Shown here: positions 27,915-38,056 of the stretch, one piece after another | Layout of the letters: each line of letters opens with the position of its first letter | How positions within the stretch are numbered: the first letter of the stretch is position 1 | Source: Zymobacter palmae | GTDB taxonomy: Bacteria > Pseudomonadota > Gammaproteobacteria > Pseudomonadales > Halomonadaceae | DNA: 64,000 bases | NCBI RefSeq assembly: GCF_003610015.1 | Contig: NZ_AP018933.1 | Location: 1,488,001-1,552,000, forward strand | Direction: 5' to 3' | The notes under the pieces: generated by a model | Databases searched by the model: none | What the model was told of the DNA's origin: nothing | The model's input: the letters and a program-made list of their open reading frames with translations, nothing else | Translations under genes and position numbers: made by a program

Positions 27915-28508
27915 CTAAAGCGTCATACGCTTCTTGTACTCTTTGCGCGAACACGACACATAGTGATCGTTGCCACCAATGCAGATCTGCTGCCCTTGCC
28001 GAATCGGCCGTCCCTGCTCGTCGAGCCGCATTACGAACGTCGCCTTGGACTCCGAATATCGGCACATCCCCTTGATCTCGTTGATTTCGTCGGCCAGCGC
28101 GAACAAACGAGCACTGCCTTCGAACAGCTGACCAAACGCATCCGTCCGCAACCCATAGCACAGCACGGGCACGCTCAACCTATCCACGATATCCGACAGC
28201 TGGACGATATGCTGTGCCGTCAGAAAATGGCATTCATCTACGAATACGGCCGAAAAATGCAGACCTTCTTCAGCCCGCAACCGCCGATTTTCAGTCTCAA
28301 ACAAGGCATAGATATCATCGTCATTAGCGACGTTGATGGCATCTCGGCGCAAGCCGATACGCGATTCGATCTTATCATTGCGCGTGTCGATTGCCGGTTT
28401 GAACGCCAGCACTCTACGTCCAGACTCTTCATAGTTGTAAGCGTCCTTGATCAGATTAAGCGACTTGCCTGCGTTCATCACACCGTAATTGAAATAAAGC
28501 TTGGCCAT
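27915..28508 (-). CDS. tdk: Thymidine kinase
   Basis: Type II thymidine kinase of 197 residues that phosphorylates thymidine for nucleotide salvage. The P-loop is NYGVMNAGKSL, Walker B is FVDECHFL, and the thymidine-binding lasso region includes CYGLRTDAFGQLF. ICIGGNDHYVSCSRKEY closes the protein. I chose ATG 28508, which gives the standard MAKLYF start, over the upstream codon at 28541. A cytidine deaminase lies 3.3 kb away, so two pyrimidine-salvage genes are in the region but not in one operon. Confidence 0.95.
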   Translation of the reverse strand: MAKLYFNYGVMNAGKSLNLIKDAYNYEESGRRVLAFKPAIDTRNDKIESRIGLRRDAINVANDDDIYALFETENRRLRAEEGLHFSAVFVDECHFLTAQHIVQLSDIVDRLSVPVLCYGLRTDAFGQLFEGSARLFALADEINEIKGMCRYSESKATFVMRLDEQGRPIRQGQQICIGGNDHYVSCSRKEYKKRMTL

Positions 28509-28752
28509 CGTTATACCTGTGTCCCGGCAATCAATAAACAAGTGATCATTATAGTCCGTATGGTACCAATTCCTTTGCTATCATGACCATATGCGGCCTA
28601 GGCGAGAACAGTACAATTGACGGGGCTCTGACAGAGTCAGGCCGCGAGATACCGCAAGATAGGTTGTTAAATGACCGATGCAACTTGGCACGACTGTGGT
28701 AGGATGCCACCGTTGATCAGGGCCTTTTCACCACGGATCGAACCTACGACTT

Positions 28753-29349
28753 ATGCGCACAGCCATAAATATTACTGGGGAACTCAAATATATCCTCGAT
28801 AACGAGAAACATCACGTTGTTGTGCCGTTCCATACCCTGCAGGCCTCGGAGCTGATCAAGCAGGATGTCGAGCTCCTCAATCACGATTACAGCGTAGCGC
28901 TCTACGGCTTCCGCTATGAAGCAGAAACGACCGTGGGCACATTCCGGTACTTCTTTCTCGTGGAACACAGCATGGCAGGGTTCCGCCCTTATGCTGTGTA
29001 TCACGACCTTCCTGATAACGTGAAGCCGCTACGTGACACCATTGACTTTTCACTGCTGGGCATTGCGGAGCCGCCAAAGCCTGCCGACACCGAGCAGGTG
29101 GAAACCGAACCAGCCTCTGCAGCGTCAGATCAGCCTTCTTCGCTCTGGCGGCGTCTGAGCCAGAAGTATCTACCAGACAGTCGGCTCGATAAGGATCAGC
29201 GCAGGCAACAGCGCAGGAGTGGCCGACTGCTGGTTGCACTGGCTATCGCATGTGCCGCCGTATGGGCTCTCTCTCACTCTCATGACCAGCATCCTCACAT
29301 TTCGCCCTACCTGCAATCGATGGGGCAGCTTAACGGCGACGGGAAATGA
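28753..29349 (+). CDS. Uncharacterised protein with C-terminal membrane anchor
   Basis: Protein of 198 residues that I do not recognise. Residues 1-115 look like a compact soluble domain (YILDNEKHHVVVPFHTL, then VALYGFRYEAETTVGTFRYF). A Pro/Glu/Ala-rich linker (about 118-145) and a basic patch follow, with a single hydrophobic segment LLVALAIACAAVWAL (about 158-175) and a short His-rich tail. The layout suggests a tail-anchored inner-membrane protein with the domain in the cytoplasm. The ribosome-binding site is weak. It is 70 nt upstream of the DUF2520 gene, so they may be co-expressed. Confidence 0.65.
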   Translation: MRTAINITGELKYILDNEKHHVVVPFHTLQASELIKQDVELLNHDYSVALYGFRYEAETTVGTFRYFFLVEHSMAGFRPYAVYHDLPDNVKPLRDTIDFSLLGIAEPPKPADTEQVETEPASAASDQPSSLWRRLSQKYLPDSRLDKDQRRQQRRSGRLLVALAIACAAVWALSHSHDQHPHISPYLQSMGQLNGDGK

Positions 29350-29419
29350 GCGCACGGACCATCAGTCACGCCGTGGCTGAGCTTGGAAACGTGGTAAGGA
29401 TGGATGAACGGGACGAAAC

Positions 29420-30316
29420 ATGAGCACCACGGCAGCCACCCTTGAGTTTTCCACGCTAGGCGTGATTGGTCCTGGCCGTATGGGGTCCGCTCTGGCAGAG
29501 TCCCTTTCACTACAAGGCTATCCCATCCATGCAATTGCCGGACGCAGCGAGGCATGCCCCAAGGCGCGTGCGTTAGCCCAACGCGTGCATGCCCGCATAG
29601 CGCGCGCGCAGGCGCTGGCCGAGACCTGTTCGCTTATCTTTATTGCAACGCCTGACGATGCCATTGCCCCTCTCGCTGATACGATCGAATGGTCGGCGGG
29701 AAGCGCCGTGGTTCACCTGAGTGGGGCTACGGATGTGCAGGCGCTTCAGGCTGCACAGCACTGCCAAGCGCATATCGGCGGCTTCCACCCACTGCAGAGC
29801 ATCAGTCAGGCGGCCGGAACCGCAACAACGTTTCAGCACTGCACCATCACGATTGAGGCCGAGCACGAAGCGCTGAGCAAGGATCTTGCTACGCTTGCCC
29901 ACGCCCTTGGCAGCCACGTCAATATCCTGCCGCCGAATACTCGCATGCGTTATCACGCGGCCGCCAACCACGCCAGTGCTCTTCTGGTTGCGCTGATGAC
30001 AGACATGGCCCGACTATGGGAAAGCTGGGGAAGCAGCGAAAAGGATATGATGGATGCTTTACTGCCACTCATGCAGAACACATTGAGCGCCGCCCGCGAA
30101 CGTGGCGTTACTCAAGCACTGACAGGGCCACTTGCCCGCGGCGATGTGGGGACCCTAGAGGGCCATCTGGCGGCGCTGGAACAGCTAGACCCCGCACTGG
30201 CACGTCGCTATGCGGTGCGCCACCAGCCACTACTAACTCAGGCACCAGACGATCAGCGCCAGCAGATCGCAGCGCTGATCAACGCCTATGCAGCGGTTAA
30301 CACACATACCTCTTAA
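29420..30316 (+). CDS. Rossmann-like DUF2520 family oxidoreductase
   Basis: Protein of 298 residues. The N-terminal NAD(P)-binding Rossmann fold (about 9-125) has LGVIGPGRMGSALAESL, and FIATPDDAI resembles pyrroline-5-carboxylate and ketopantoate reductases. The C-terminal DUF2520 helical domain (about 130-260) includes YHAAANHASALLVALM. The substrate is unknown. The family is often annotated as putative oxidoreductase or ketopantoate-reductase-like. It may be co-transcribed with the anchored protein upstream. Confidence 0.82.
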   Translation: MSTTAATLEFSTLGVIGPGRMGSALAESLSLQGYPIHAIAGRSEACPKARALAQRVHARIARAQALAETCSLIFIATPDDAIAPLADTIEWSAGSAVVHLSGATDVQALQAAQHCQAHIGGFHPLQSISQAAGTATTFQHCTITIEAEHEALSKDLATLAHALGSHVNILPPNTRMRYHAAANHASALLVALMTDMARLWESWGSSEKDMMDALLPLMQNTLSAARERGVTQALTGPLARGDVGTLEGHLAALEQLDPALARRYAVRHQPLLTQAPDDQRQQIAALINAYAAVNTHTS

Positions 30317-30332
30317 AAACACAGCATTTCTG

Positions 30333-30890
30333 CTATGCCTTGATATCGGCAGCCAAGCGTTGCCATGTATGACGATGGCGCTCAAGGCGCTCGGTTTCCG
30401 CCAGCAGCAGCGCCAATGCTTGGCATAGGTTGCCGAGAGCGCTGCCTTCAGGCTTCCATTCGTCAAGCGGCCACGGCCACCACTCCTCAGCAGAAGCCAT
30501 TACGATCTGCCTCAGTTCGCGGGGCACAGACCATGCCGTTGCCGCCGTCAGGTAGGCCCCAGCCGCATGAGCGGTACTGCCATTTTCAAGCGCAGGATCC
30601 CTCGCAGGGTCGCGCCCCGCCAGCCGCTGCTCTTCGCGCTTTGCCAGCATATCGACTACCGCTTGGCTACGGTGCGATACCATCCGTACCTCTTGGCTGT
30701 TGCCCGCAAGAGTACCCAGTGCATACGCGATGACGATGCTTTCACGCAGCGCCAGCCCTTCCTCGACGCAGGCTCTGGCAGCATGTTCCGCCATCGCACA
30801 TGACTGGAAGTATTGGGCAGGCTTCCCAGGGCAGAGCAATAGCCACGGGAACTCAGCCGATGGTGAATGTCCATGATGAAGAGAGTTCAT
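30333..30890 (-). CDS. Uncharacterised protein with WWPWP motif
   Basis: Protein of 185 residues, probably soluble. The N-terminal half is Ala-rich and helical. The C-terminus has EEWWPWPLDEWKPEGSALG followed by ALALLLAETERLERH. I recall this WPW...W-KP...AEIERLDR pattern from short proteins in phages and some proteobacteria without known function. I assign no role. ATG 30890 has AGGGA upstream. It is convergent with the DUF2520 gene, with only 16 nt between their stops. Confidence 0.6.
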   Translation of the reverse strand: MNSLHHGHSPSAEFPWLLLCPGKPAQYFQSCAMAEHAARACVEEGLALRESIVIAYALGTLAGNSQEVRMVSHRSQAVVDMLAKREEQRLAGRDPARDPALENGSTAHAAGAYLTAATAWSVPRELRQIVMASAEEWWPWPLDEWKPEGSALGNLCQALALLLAETERLERHRHTWQRLAADIKA

Positions 30891-31847
30891 CAATACTTAT
30901 CCCTGCCTCAGATTTTCTATTTTCAGGTGTAATTGTAACGGCCGCAATAAACCGCGACTTTATTATCGCGAATGGAAAGTGTTTATTAACATACCAGTAA
31001 ATAGCCACCGGCTCACAAAAGCGCCATTGTATTTTTTTGTAATCGTTGCATAGAAAGACCATGAATGCCGTGCTTGTGCTCCCTCAGCACGGGCATAGAG
31101 GCCACGCTTCAGTCCATTTTTCACAGGCTGTTTATATTGAAACAGCACGCATCACGTTATTTCCTTAATAGAAAGTCTAGGTAAGACTCAAGGAAAAATG
31201 ATGCAATAACAGAAATAGTACTTTAATAGAACAACGCTATTATCAATGGCGAAAGGCTTCCAATAATAACGCCATTAGAAGAGACAGTAGGACCGTCATA
31301 CCATGCAAATAGCGCCAGCCATAAAACGATACGGCCTGAGTCATAAAGCGATGTAAAGACGCCGCAGCATGCGCATGAACGGTATGGCGGCCCCTGCCTA
31401 CGGGGGGATACTGCATTCTATGCTTGTGAAAATCGCGGCGAACATCCTTGTGCAGGCACATCGAAAAATCAAAATTATCAGAAAGCGTGAGGCTTCATAT
31501 ATGGCACGAGCACGGGAAAATCATCGCTACATCCATGCCGCTCATGCATGACAGGTAATAGGTGCAGCACTCTCTCTGCCCCTAGTGCATTTATACATAC
31601 AGGTTCGATATACCCCAGACGGACCTTTTCCAGAAAAGATGACCGACAAGAGCGCTCATGAAAACACAAAGGCAGTACAGCCCCAACTGAACGGTCCAGC
31701 AGACAGATGCCGTCCGTAGGCGTTGCCGCCATGGAACCTGTCTCTCCCCCAACAGCCTTGAGCGTGATGAAGCCGTATGCGGCATCGGGTAGCCACGCCT
31801 ATTGTGCGGAGCAACCTACCCGATGACGTCCTATCAAAGATGCTGGA
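30891..31847. other. Long gene-poor region before cdd
   Basis: About 950 nt without a supportable gene. The first 350 nt are AT-rich. Several hairpin-forming repeats occur: GCTGTTT/AAACAGC at 31127-31146, CCGTGCT/AGCACGG near 31068-31092, and ATCGGGTAG/CTACCCGAT at 31784-31824. Short minus frames at 31243-31461 and 31591-31785 have a hydrophobic stretch each but no ribosome-binding site or family resemblance. Confidence 0.5.
31784..31824 (-). terminator. Inverted repeat downstream of cdd
   Basis: ATCGGGTAG (31784-31792) and CTACCCGAT (31816-31824) form a perfect 9-bp inverted repeat with a 23-nt loop. It starts 23 nt after the cdd stop. There is no T-tract, so terminator function is uncertain. 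Confidence 0.35.
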
Positions 31848-32255
<408 letters not shown>

Positions 32256-32375
32256 TCATATCCTTTGAATGCAGCGGGCTGCCTTAAACGCAGCCCGCCG
32301 TGATGGTCGTTCAGTAGAAGACACCTCGTCGCGCTCTTCCAATGCGCGAGGCCGCCTTCATCACTGCCCCAATCT

Positions 32376-35015
32376 TCAGGCCAGCGCTTTCTCGATCACT
32401 TCATACAGATTGCGCGACAACGATTGGTTGCGGATACGCTCGAGAGCACCACGCATCAGCTGTTGATGCACCTCATCCAGACGCTGATAGCGAGTCAGAG
32501 GCAGTACCAAGCGTGCGGCGATCTCGGGGTTGCTTTTATTGAGCTGCAGCACGATGTCTGCCAGCAGTGCATACCCTTCCCCATCAGCACGGTGGAAGTT
32601 GACATGGTTGTGCTGTGAAAATGCACCGATCAAGGCACGGACACGATTCGGGTTGCGCAGCGAGAACGCCGGATGTGCCATCAGCGCCTTGACGCGATCC
32701 AGTGCCTCCGGGTGCGGCTGGGTGGCCTGCAACGTCAGCCACTGATCCATCACTAGCGGATCGTGCGACCAGCGCGCTTCGAAGGCCTTCAATGCCGCAT
32801 CAGCACGCTCACCGGCATGGCGGTGCACCAACTGGGTCAACGCAGCCCGCGTATCCGTCATGTTGGTCGCTGTCTTGAACTGCTGATCGGCCAATGCCAG
32901 CGCGTCTTCATCACCTGTCGCACACAGATAGCTCAGCGCAACGTTCTTCAGTGCACGATGAGAAATCTGCTCGAATGACGGTTCGTACGCCGCTTTCGTC
33001 ACATTGCTTTCATACAGCGCCTGCCAGTGGAAGTGCAGCTGCTCTGCCAAAGAACGCTCGACGAATGCACGAGCATCATGGATCGCATCGATATCGACTT
33101 GTGCCCGTTGCCCCGCCAGATAGGCCTCAGAAGGCAACTGCAGCATTTCGGCCAGTACAGCGCGGTCTGCACGATCTGGCGTTTTCAGCAGGTAGTCAAA
33201 GACATCTAGCAGCGTGTCGTCCAGTGTCGGCGCTTCACCGGCCTGAATGGCATGCATGACGTCAAAGATCGCTTCTTGTGCCAACCGCTGCCCGGCATCC
33301 CAGCGGTTGAAGCCGTCCACATCATACTTGACCAAGAAGGCCAGCTGTTCACGCGTGTACGGGAAATTCAGAATGACCGGCGCTGAGAAGCCTCGGAGCA
33401 ACGACGGCGTCGGCTTTTCAGCAACGTGCTTGAAGACGATACGTTCTTCCGCTTCGCGCAGCTCCAGCACCATTTCGTGTCCCGGACGCTCGTTGCCAAC
33501 GGCCAGCTCGATCGGATTACCACGGCCGTTGAGCAGCCCCATGCGGACTGGGATGTGTAGCGGCTGCTTGCTGTCCGCGACTTGCCCCGGGGTGGCCGGC
33601 GTATGCTGACGGAAGGTCAGAGCGTACTCCTGACGCTCCGCATCGTATTCTTCGGCCACGTCGATACGCGGGGTACCGGCCTGTTCGTACCAGCGCATGA
33701 ACTGGCCCAGGTCGATGCCACTGACATCGGCCATCGTGTTCACAAAATCTTCGACGCGTACGGCCTGACCATCAAAGCGTTCAAAGTAGGTATCCGTACC
33801 GCGGCGGAACGTTTCCTTGCCCAGCAAGTTGCGCAGCATGCGCACCACTTCGGCCCCTTTCTCGTAAACGGTCAGGGTGTAGAAGTTGGAAATCTCGATA
33901 AAATGATCAGGGCGCACAGGGTGAGCTGTCGGCCCTGCGTCTTCGGCGAACTGCTGGGTACGCAGCACGGCCACGTCTTCGATACGTTTGACGGGCGCAG
34001 AATTGGTATCAGCGGAAAACGTCTGATCACGAAAGACCGTGAAGCCTTCCTTGAGTGCCAGCTGGAACCAGTCACGGCAGGTCACACGGTTGCCTGACCA
34101 GTTATGGAAATACTCGTGCGCCACGATGCCTTCGATGCGCTGGAATCCTGCGTCGATCGTGGTTTCTGGATTCGCCAACACCGCAGAGCTGTTGAAGATA
34201 TTGAGCCCTTTGTTTTCCATCGCCCCCATGTTGAAGTCGTCAACGGCAACGATCATGAAGCGGTCAAGATCATACTCGCGACCGTAAGTCTCTTCGTCCC
34301 ACTTCATTGCACGCTTGAGCGCGCCCATCGAGAATTCAGTCTTGTGCAGGTTCTGCGGTTCGACGTACAGCTGCAACAGTACGGTGCGCCCGTTGCGTGT
34401 GGTGAAATAGCTTTCGACCACTTCAAGCTGTCCAGCAACCAGCGCGAACAGATAAGACGGTTTGGGGAACGGATCTTCCCATGTCACAAAGTGGCGGCCG
34501 TCTTCCAGGTCTCCTTGATCGATGGGGTTGCCGTTAGACAGCAGTATCGGCAGCGTGGCCTTGTCGCCAATGACGGTCGTGGTGAACTTGGCCATTACGT
34601 CTGGGCGATCAGGGTACCAAGTGATACGGCGAAAGCCTTCTGGCTCACACTGCGTGCAGTACATCCCGTTGGAGCGATATAGCCCTTCAAGCGCTGTGTT
34701 CTGCTCGGGCGCAATCACGACTTCAGTATCAAGCACGAAAGCATCAGGAACGTCGTCAATAATCAGCCGTTCTCCGTCAATGCGGTAACGGCTCTTGGAC
34801 AGCGCTTCGCCATTAAGCGAGATGGCACGCAGATCAAGGTTCGCACCGAACAGTTCGAGCGGCACGCCCGCTTCACGTTCGGGATGGCGTTTCATTCGCA
34901 GCGTCGCCTTGACGTGCGTATCCTCGGGTGCCAGCTCAAAAGTGAGATGAGTGGTCTCGACGGTATAGGCCGGTGGGAGATAGTCCTTGAGATAGACGAC
35001 TTCGGGTTCGCTCAT
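32376..35015 (-). CDS. pepN: Aminopeptidase N (M1 family)
   Basis: Zinc metallopeptidase of 879 residues matching E. coli PepN in layout. It has LYRSNGMYCTQCEPEGFR near residue 120, the exopeptidase motif GAMENKGLNIF, and the catalytic zinc motif HEYFHNWSGNRVTCRDW with the second Glu in LKEG, then a long helical C-terminal domain. It removes N-terminal residues from peptides in the cytoplasm. I chose ATG 35015, which gives the usual MSEPEVVYLKDY start, with GGAG 10 nt upstream. A longer frame to 35087 lacks family support. Confidence 0.96.
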   Translation of the reverse strand: MSEPEVVYLKDYLPPAYTVETTHLTFELAPEDTHVKATLRMKRHPEREAGVPLELFGANLDLRAISLNGEALSKSRYRIDGERLIIDDVPDAFVLDTEVVIAPEQNTALEGLYRSNGMYCTQCEPEGFRRITWYPDRPDVMAKFTTTVIGDKATLPILLSNGNPIDQGDLEDGRHFVTWEDPFPKPSYLFALVAGQLEVVESYFTTRNGRTVLLQLYVEPQNLHKTEFSMGALKRAMKWDEETYGREYDLDRFMIVAVDDFNMGAMENKGLNIFNSSAVLANPETTIDAGFQRIEGIVAHEYFHNWSGNRVTCRDWFQLALKEGFTVFRDQTFSADTNSAPVKRIEDVAVLRTQQFAEDAGPTAHPVRPDHFIEISNFYTLTVYEKGAEVVRMLRNLLGKETFRRGTDTYFERFDGQAVRVEDFVNTMADVSGIDLGQFMRWYEQAGTPRIDVAEEYDAERQEYALTFRQHTPATPGQVADSKQPLHIPVRMGLLNGRGNPIELAVGNERPGHEMVLELREAEERIVFKHVAEKPTPSLLRGFSAPVILNFPYTREQLAFLVKYDVDGFNRWDAGQRLAQEAIFDVMHAIQAGEAPTLDDTLLDVFDYLLKTPDRADRAVLAEMLQLPSEAYLAGQRAQVDIDAIHDARAFVERSLAEQLHFHWQALYESNVTKAAYEPSFEQISHRALKNVALSYLCATGDEDALALADQQFKTATNMTDTRAALTQLVHRHAGERADAALKAFEARWSHDPLVMDQWLTLQATQPHPEALDRVKALMAHPAFSLRNPNRVRALIGAFSQHNHVNFHRADGEGYALLADIVLQLNKSNPEIAARLVLPLTRYQRLDEVHQQLMRGALERIRNQSLSRNLYEVIEKALA

Positions 35016-35329
35016 GGCGGAATGACTCCAGCACTGATGAATGAAGTGAATAAGGAAGCAACGCATCGCACAGTCATGGTTGGACATGCGTGTTGACGGT
35101 TTGTCTTCATCATAAGCGATCTAGCGCCGCACACGCACCCTTGACTTCAATTCTCGTTGAGTGAGAGGACGTTAGCTAGAATATTGCTTGAAACAAGAGT
35201 CAATATAACGGTATAAATGCGATAAATTCGAAAAAGGCAACACAGTGCGGTGCGACAGGTGGTCACAAGCGTTGTGGTTTGCCGTAGAATGACGATCCAT
35301 GTTTGACACTCACCCAAGGAAAGGACTTC
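35016..35329. other. Divergent pepN / regB intergenic region (314 nt)
   Basis: This holds the promoters of pepN and of the redox two-component pair. A TAGAAT hexamer at 35285-35290 is a possible -10 for the sensor gene. CACAA-GCG-TTGTG, just upstream near 35264-35276, is a short symmetric element. Neither is strong enough to assign. Confidence 0.35.
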
Positions 35330-36592
35330 ATGGCGCTTCCACCTCCTCCTGCGCTGTCTACGCCTCGGCTCAACCTGATGCGTCTGACCATCATGCGCGG
35401 CATCACATGGACCGGTTTTCTGCTGGTCGTGATCTTCGGTATCGAGGTGATGGGGTTCCAGCTCAATGTCCTATCCGTGATGGCTACCATCTTGTTTATG
35501 GCGGCCTTCAACGTGGTGACATGGTGGCGACTGGGACTCACGCGCCCCGTCTCTGACCTTGAGTACACCTTGCATCTCATCATTGACCTGCTGGGACTGA
35601 CCTGCGTCTTCTTTCAGACAGGTGGTGCTACCAACCCTGCCGTAACCTACCTGTTAGTTCCGATCACAATAGCGGCCGCCACCCTGCCTTGGTGGCACTC
35701 AATCACCACCGCGCTGTTCGCCATTCTCGGCTACACGCTGCTGATGTACTTCTATGTGCCTCTGCCGCAACTTGAGCAGCACTTCTTTAACCTGCCGTTT
35801 TCATTGCATATCGTGGGCATGTGGCTCAACTTCATCTTGTGTGCGGCACTGATGACCTACTTCATCTACAAGATGGCCCGTGCCTTGCGTCTACGCGACC
35901 ACAGTCTGGCACAGACACGCGAGGCCTCGCTGCGCAACGAACAGATTTTGGCAGTGGCCAGTCAGGCGGCACTGACCGCGCATGAACTGGGCACCCCGTT
36001 GTCGACCATCGCGGTGTTGTTGAACGAGATGCGCAGCGATATTACCGATCCGCTAGTGCAAGAAGATCTCGATATGATCCGCTGTCAGGTCGATACCTGT
36101 AAGCAACATCTGCGCACGCTAGCGGCCAGCGCCGAACGCAAGGCCAGTAGCATCGAGACGCAGGATGCGCCGCTGTGGGTTGGCAACGTCATTGAGCGCT
36201 GGTTGGTGATGCGCCCCGACGTCGAATACGACTTCGAAGTGCGCGGGCGCCGTTCGGCCCAGATTGATGTCGATATCACGCTGGGACAGGCCGTGATGAA
36301 CCTGCTGAACAACGCGGCAGACGCCAGCCCAGATCAGATCAAGATCACACTGGACTGGAACGAACATACGGTGACGCTGGATATCCGCGACTACGGCCCG
36401 GGCATCCCGATGGACATCGCCGATAAGTTAGGTGAGACTTTCGTCACCTCTCGCTCAAAGGGAATGGGCATCGGACTGTTTTTGACACATGCCACTATCA
36501 ATCGCTTCGGCGGTAGCGTGAAACTCTATAACCAGGACGGTGGTGGTACACTCACCGAAGTGACACTGCCGCGCGCAGGCACCTTGTCCTGA
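35330..36592 (+). CDS. regB: RegB/PrrB/RoxS-type redox sensor histidine kinase
   Basis: Protein of 420 residues. Six hydrophobic helices (about 25-180) include GGATNPAVTYLLVP, matching the GGxxNP quinone-sensing heptad of RegB. The kinase core has the H-box LTAHELGTPLSTI, then DMIRCQVDTCKQHL, where one Cys aligns with the redox cysteine region of RegB, then MNLLNNAADAS, DYGPGIP and GMGIGLFL. AAAGGA lies 4 nt before ATG 35330. It would phosphorylate the RegA-like partner encoded next, in response to respiratory state. Target genes are not visible here. Confidence 0.9.
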   Translation: MALPPPPALSTPRLNLMRLTIMRGITWTGFLLVVIFGIEVMGFQLNVLSVMATILFMAAFNVVTWWRLGLTRPVSDLEYTLHLIIDLLGLTCVFFQTGGATNPAVTYLLVPITIAAATLPWWHSITTALFAILGYTLLMYFYVPLPQLEQHFFNLPFSLHIVGMWLNFILCAALMTYFIYKMARALRLRDHSLAQTREASLRNEQILAVASQAALTAHELGTPLSTIAVLLNEMRSDITDPLVQEDLDMIRCQVDTCKQHLRTLAASAERKASSIETQDAPLWVGNVIERWLVMRPDVEYDFEVRGRRSAQIDVDITLGQAVMNLLNNAADASPDQIKITLDWNEHTVTLDIRDYGPGIPMDIADKLGETFVTSRSKGMGIGLFLTHATINRFGGSVKLYNQDGGGTLTEVTLPRAGTLS

Positions 36593-36658
36593 ATGGCTCT
36601 GCCACCCCGCGCTATTTACCAGAAGCGTCAACGCTGAGTTATGACACGAGAGCACACC

Positions 36659-37195
36659 ATGGACAATCCGACTTCCTTTCTGATCATCGATGACGACGAA
36701 CTCTTCTGCCGCGTTATGGAGCGTGCCATGAAGCGCCGCGGGTTCGCTGTCTTCGTCGCCAACACGGCAGATCAGGCGCTATCGATGGCTCGTCAGCATC
36801 AGCCAGACTATGCCTCCATCGACCTCAAGCTGGCGGAAAGCTCCGGCCTGAAACTGCTGCCGGAACTGCTGGCCATCGTACCGCAGTGCAAAACGATCAT
36901 CCTGACTGGCTACTCCAGCATTTCGACGGCGGTGGAAGCGATCAAGCTAGGCGCGACTAACTACTTGTGCAAACCGGTCGATGCGGATGAGGTGCTGCAC
37001 GCACTGAAGACCGAAGCGCCGGATCCGGATGCCAAGATTGCGGATCACCCGCCGTCCGTTAATCGCCTGACCTGGGAGCACATCCAACGCGTGCTGCAGG
37101 AAAACGATGGCAATATTTCGGCAACGGCCCGCAGCCTGGGGATGCACCGTCGCACTCTGCAACGCAAGCTGCAGAAACGCCCGGTCAAGCGTTAA
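36659..37195 (+). CDS. regA: RegA/PrrA/RoxR-type response regulator
   Basis: Protein of 178 residues. The receiver domain (about 5-115) has IIDDDELFCRVM, the phospho-acceptor in YASIDLKL, LTGYSS and CKPVDADEV. After a Pro-rich hinge, the Fis-like helix-turn-helix (about 135-175) reads NISATARSLGMHRRTLQRKL, the hallmark of RegA. ATG 36659 gives the conventional start. ATG 36641 is an in-frame alternative adding six residues. It lies 66 nt after the sensor gene and forms an operon with it. Confidence 0.92.
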   Translation: MDNPTSFLIIDDDELFCRVMERAMKRRGFAVFVANTADQALSMARQHQPDYASIDLKLAESSGLKLLPELLAIVPQCKTIILTGYSSISTAVEAIKLGATNYLCKPVDADEVLHALKTEAPDPDAKIADHPPSVNRLTWEHIQRVLQENDGNISATARSLGMHRRTLQRKLQKRPVKR

Positions 37196-37252
37196 GCCTT
37201 GCTACACTGATCCTGTATGATTCTTTAATCCAGCGCATGGAAGGAAACGATC

Positions 37253-38056
37253 ATGATGTCTCTTCACCAGCGATGCCATATTGCCGAAGCCATCGCCCGC
37301 CGTGCTGGCGATGCACTGCTTGAAGCACGCCAACACGGCGGTTTCGGTGCACGCCTCAAACGTGGTGAAGAACTGGTGACCGACATTGATGTCCAACTGG
37401 ACACTATGATCAGCCAGGCGCTGGAAGGCATGTATCCCGGTGAAGCGCGCCTGACCGAAGAGCTGGCCCCCGATGCCATGTCCCGTGCCCAGCTCGAAGG
37501 ACCGCTGTGGGTCGTCGATCCCATTGATGGCACCGTCAACTTCGCTCACGGTCATGCCCATGTGGCCGTGTCGATTGCGTGGTGCGATGAAGGACAACCA
37601 CAGATTGGTGTGGTGCATGCACCGTTTTTGAACGAAACCTTCACCGCCATTCGCGGAGAGGGCGCATGGCGCAACGGCCACCCGATTCACTGTCGGCAGA
37701 TCACTCGGTTGGATGAAGCGCTGATCGCGACGGGCTTCGCCTATGACCGCAGCGCTCGTCCACGCCAGCTTGAACTGGCTGGCCGTTTACTAATGCAGTG
37801 TCGCGACCTGCGCCGCAATGGTGCGGCGGCGCTTGATCTGTGCCACGTTGCCGACGGACGTCTGGATGGCTATTTCGAAAGCGTCTCGCCATGGGACATG
37901 GCCGCGGGCACGCTGATCGCGCAGGAAGCTGGCGCGTGTTTCAGCCATTACGGGCCGGTACCGGACACGGTTCCGGCTGCTCTATATAGCCGCGACATGC
38001 TGGTATGCGTACCCGCGCTGCAGGCATCGCTGGCATCGCTTCTTGCCGCTCAATAA
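37253..38056 (+). CDS. Inositol monophosphatase family protein
   Basis: Protein of 267 residues with the Mg-dependent FIG-superfamily sites: the acidic residue in LTEELAP, VVDPIDGTVNFAHG (DPIDGT) and SVSPWDMAAG. It is of SuhB/IMPase type. Such enzymes dephosphorylate inositol-1-phosphate or related sugar phosphates, and some act as antiterminator cofactors. The context does not decide which. It begins 57 nt after the RegA-like gene, and a LysM/LytM lipoprotein gene follows. Confidence 0.9.
   Translation: MMSLHQRCHIAEAIARRAGDALLEARQHGGFGARLKRGEELVTDIDVQLDTMISQALEGMYPGEARLTEELAPDAMSRAQLEGPLWVVDPIDGTVNFAHGHAHVAVSIAWCDEGQPQIGVVHAPFLNETFTAIRGEGAWRNGHPIHCRQITRLDEALIATGFAYDRSARPRQLELAGRLLMQCRDLRRNGAAALDLCHVADGRLDGYFESVSPWDMAAGTLIAQEAGACFSHYGPVPDTVPAALYSRDMLVCVPALQASLASLLAAQ

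Noticed and set aside
31243-31785. Short minus frames of 64-84 codons upstream of the cdd stop
   Set aside because: No ribosome-binding sites, no family resemblance, mutually overlapping frames.
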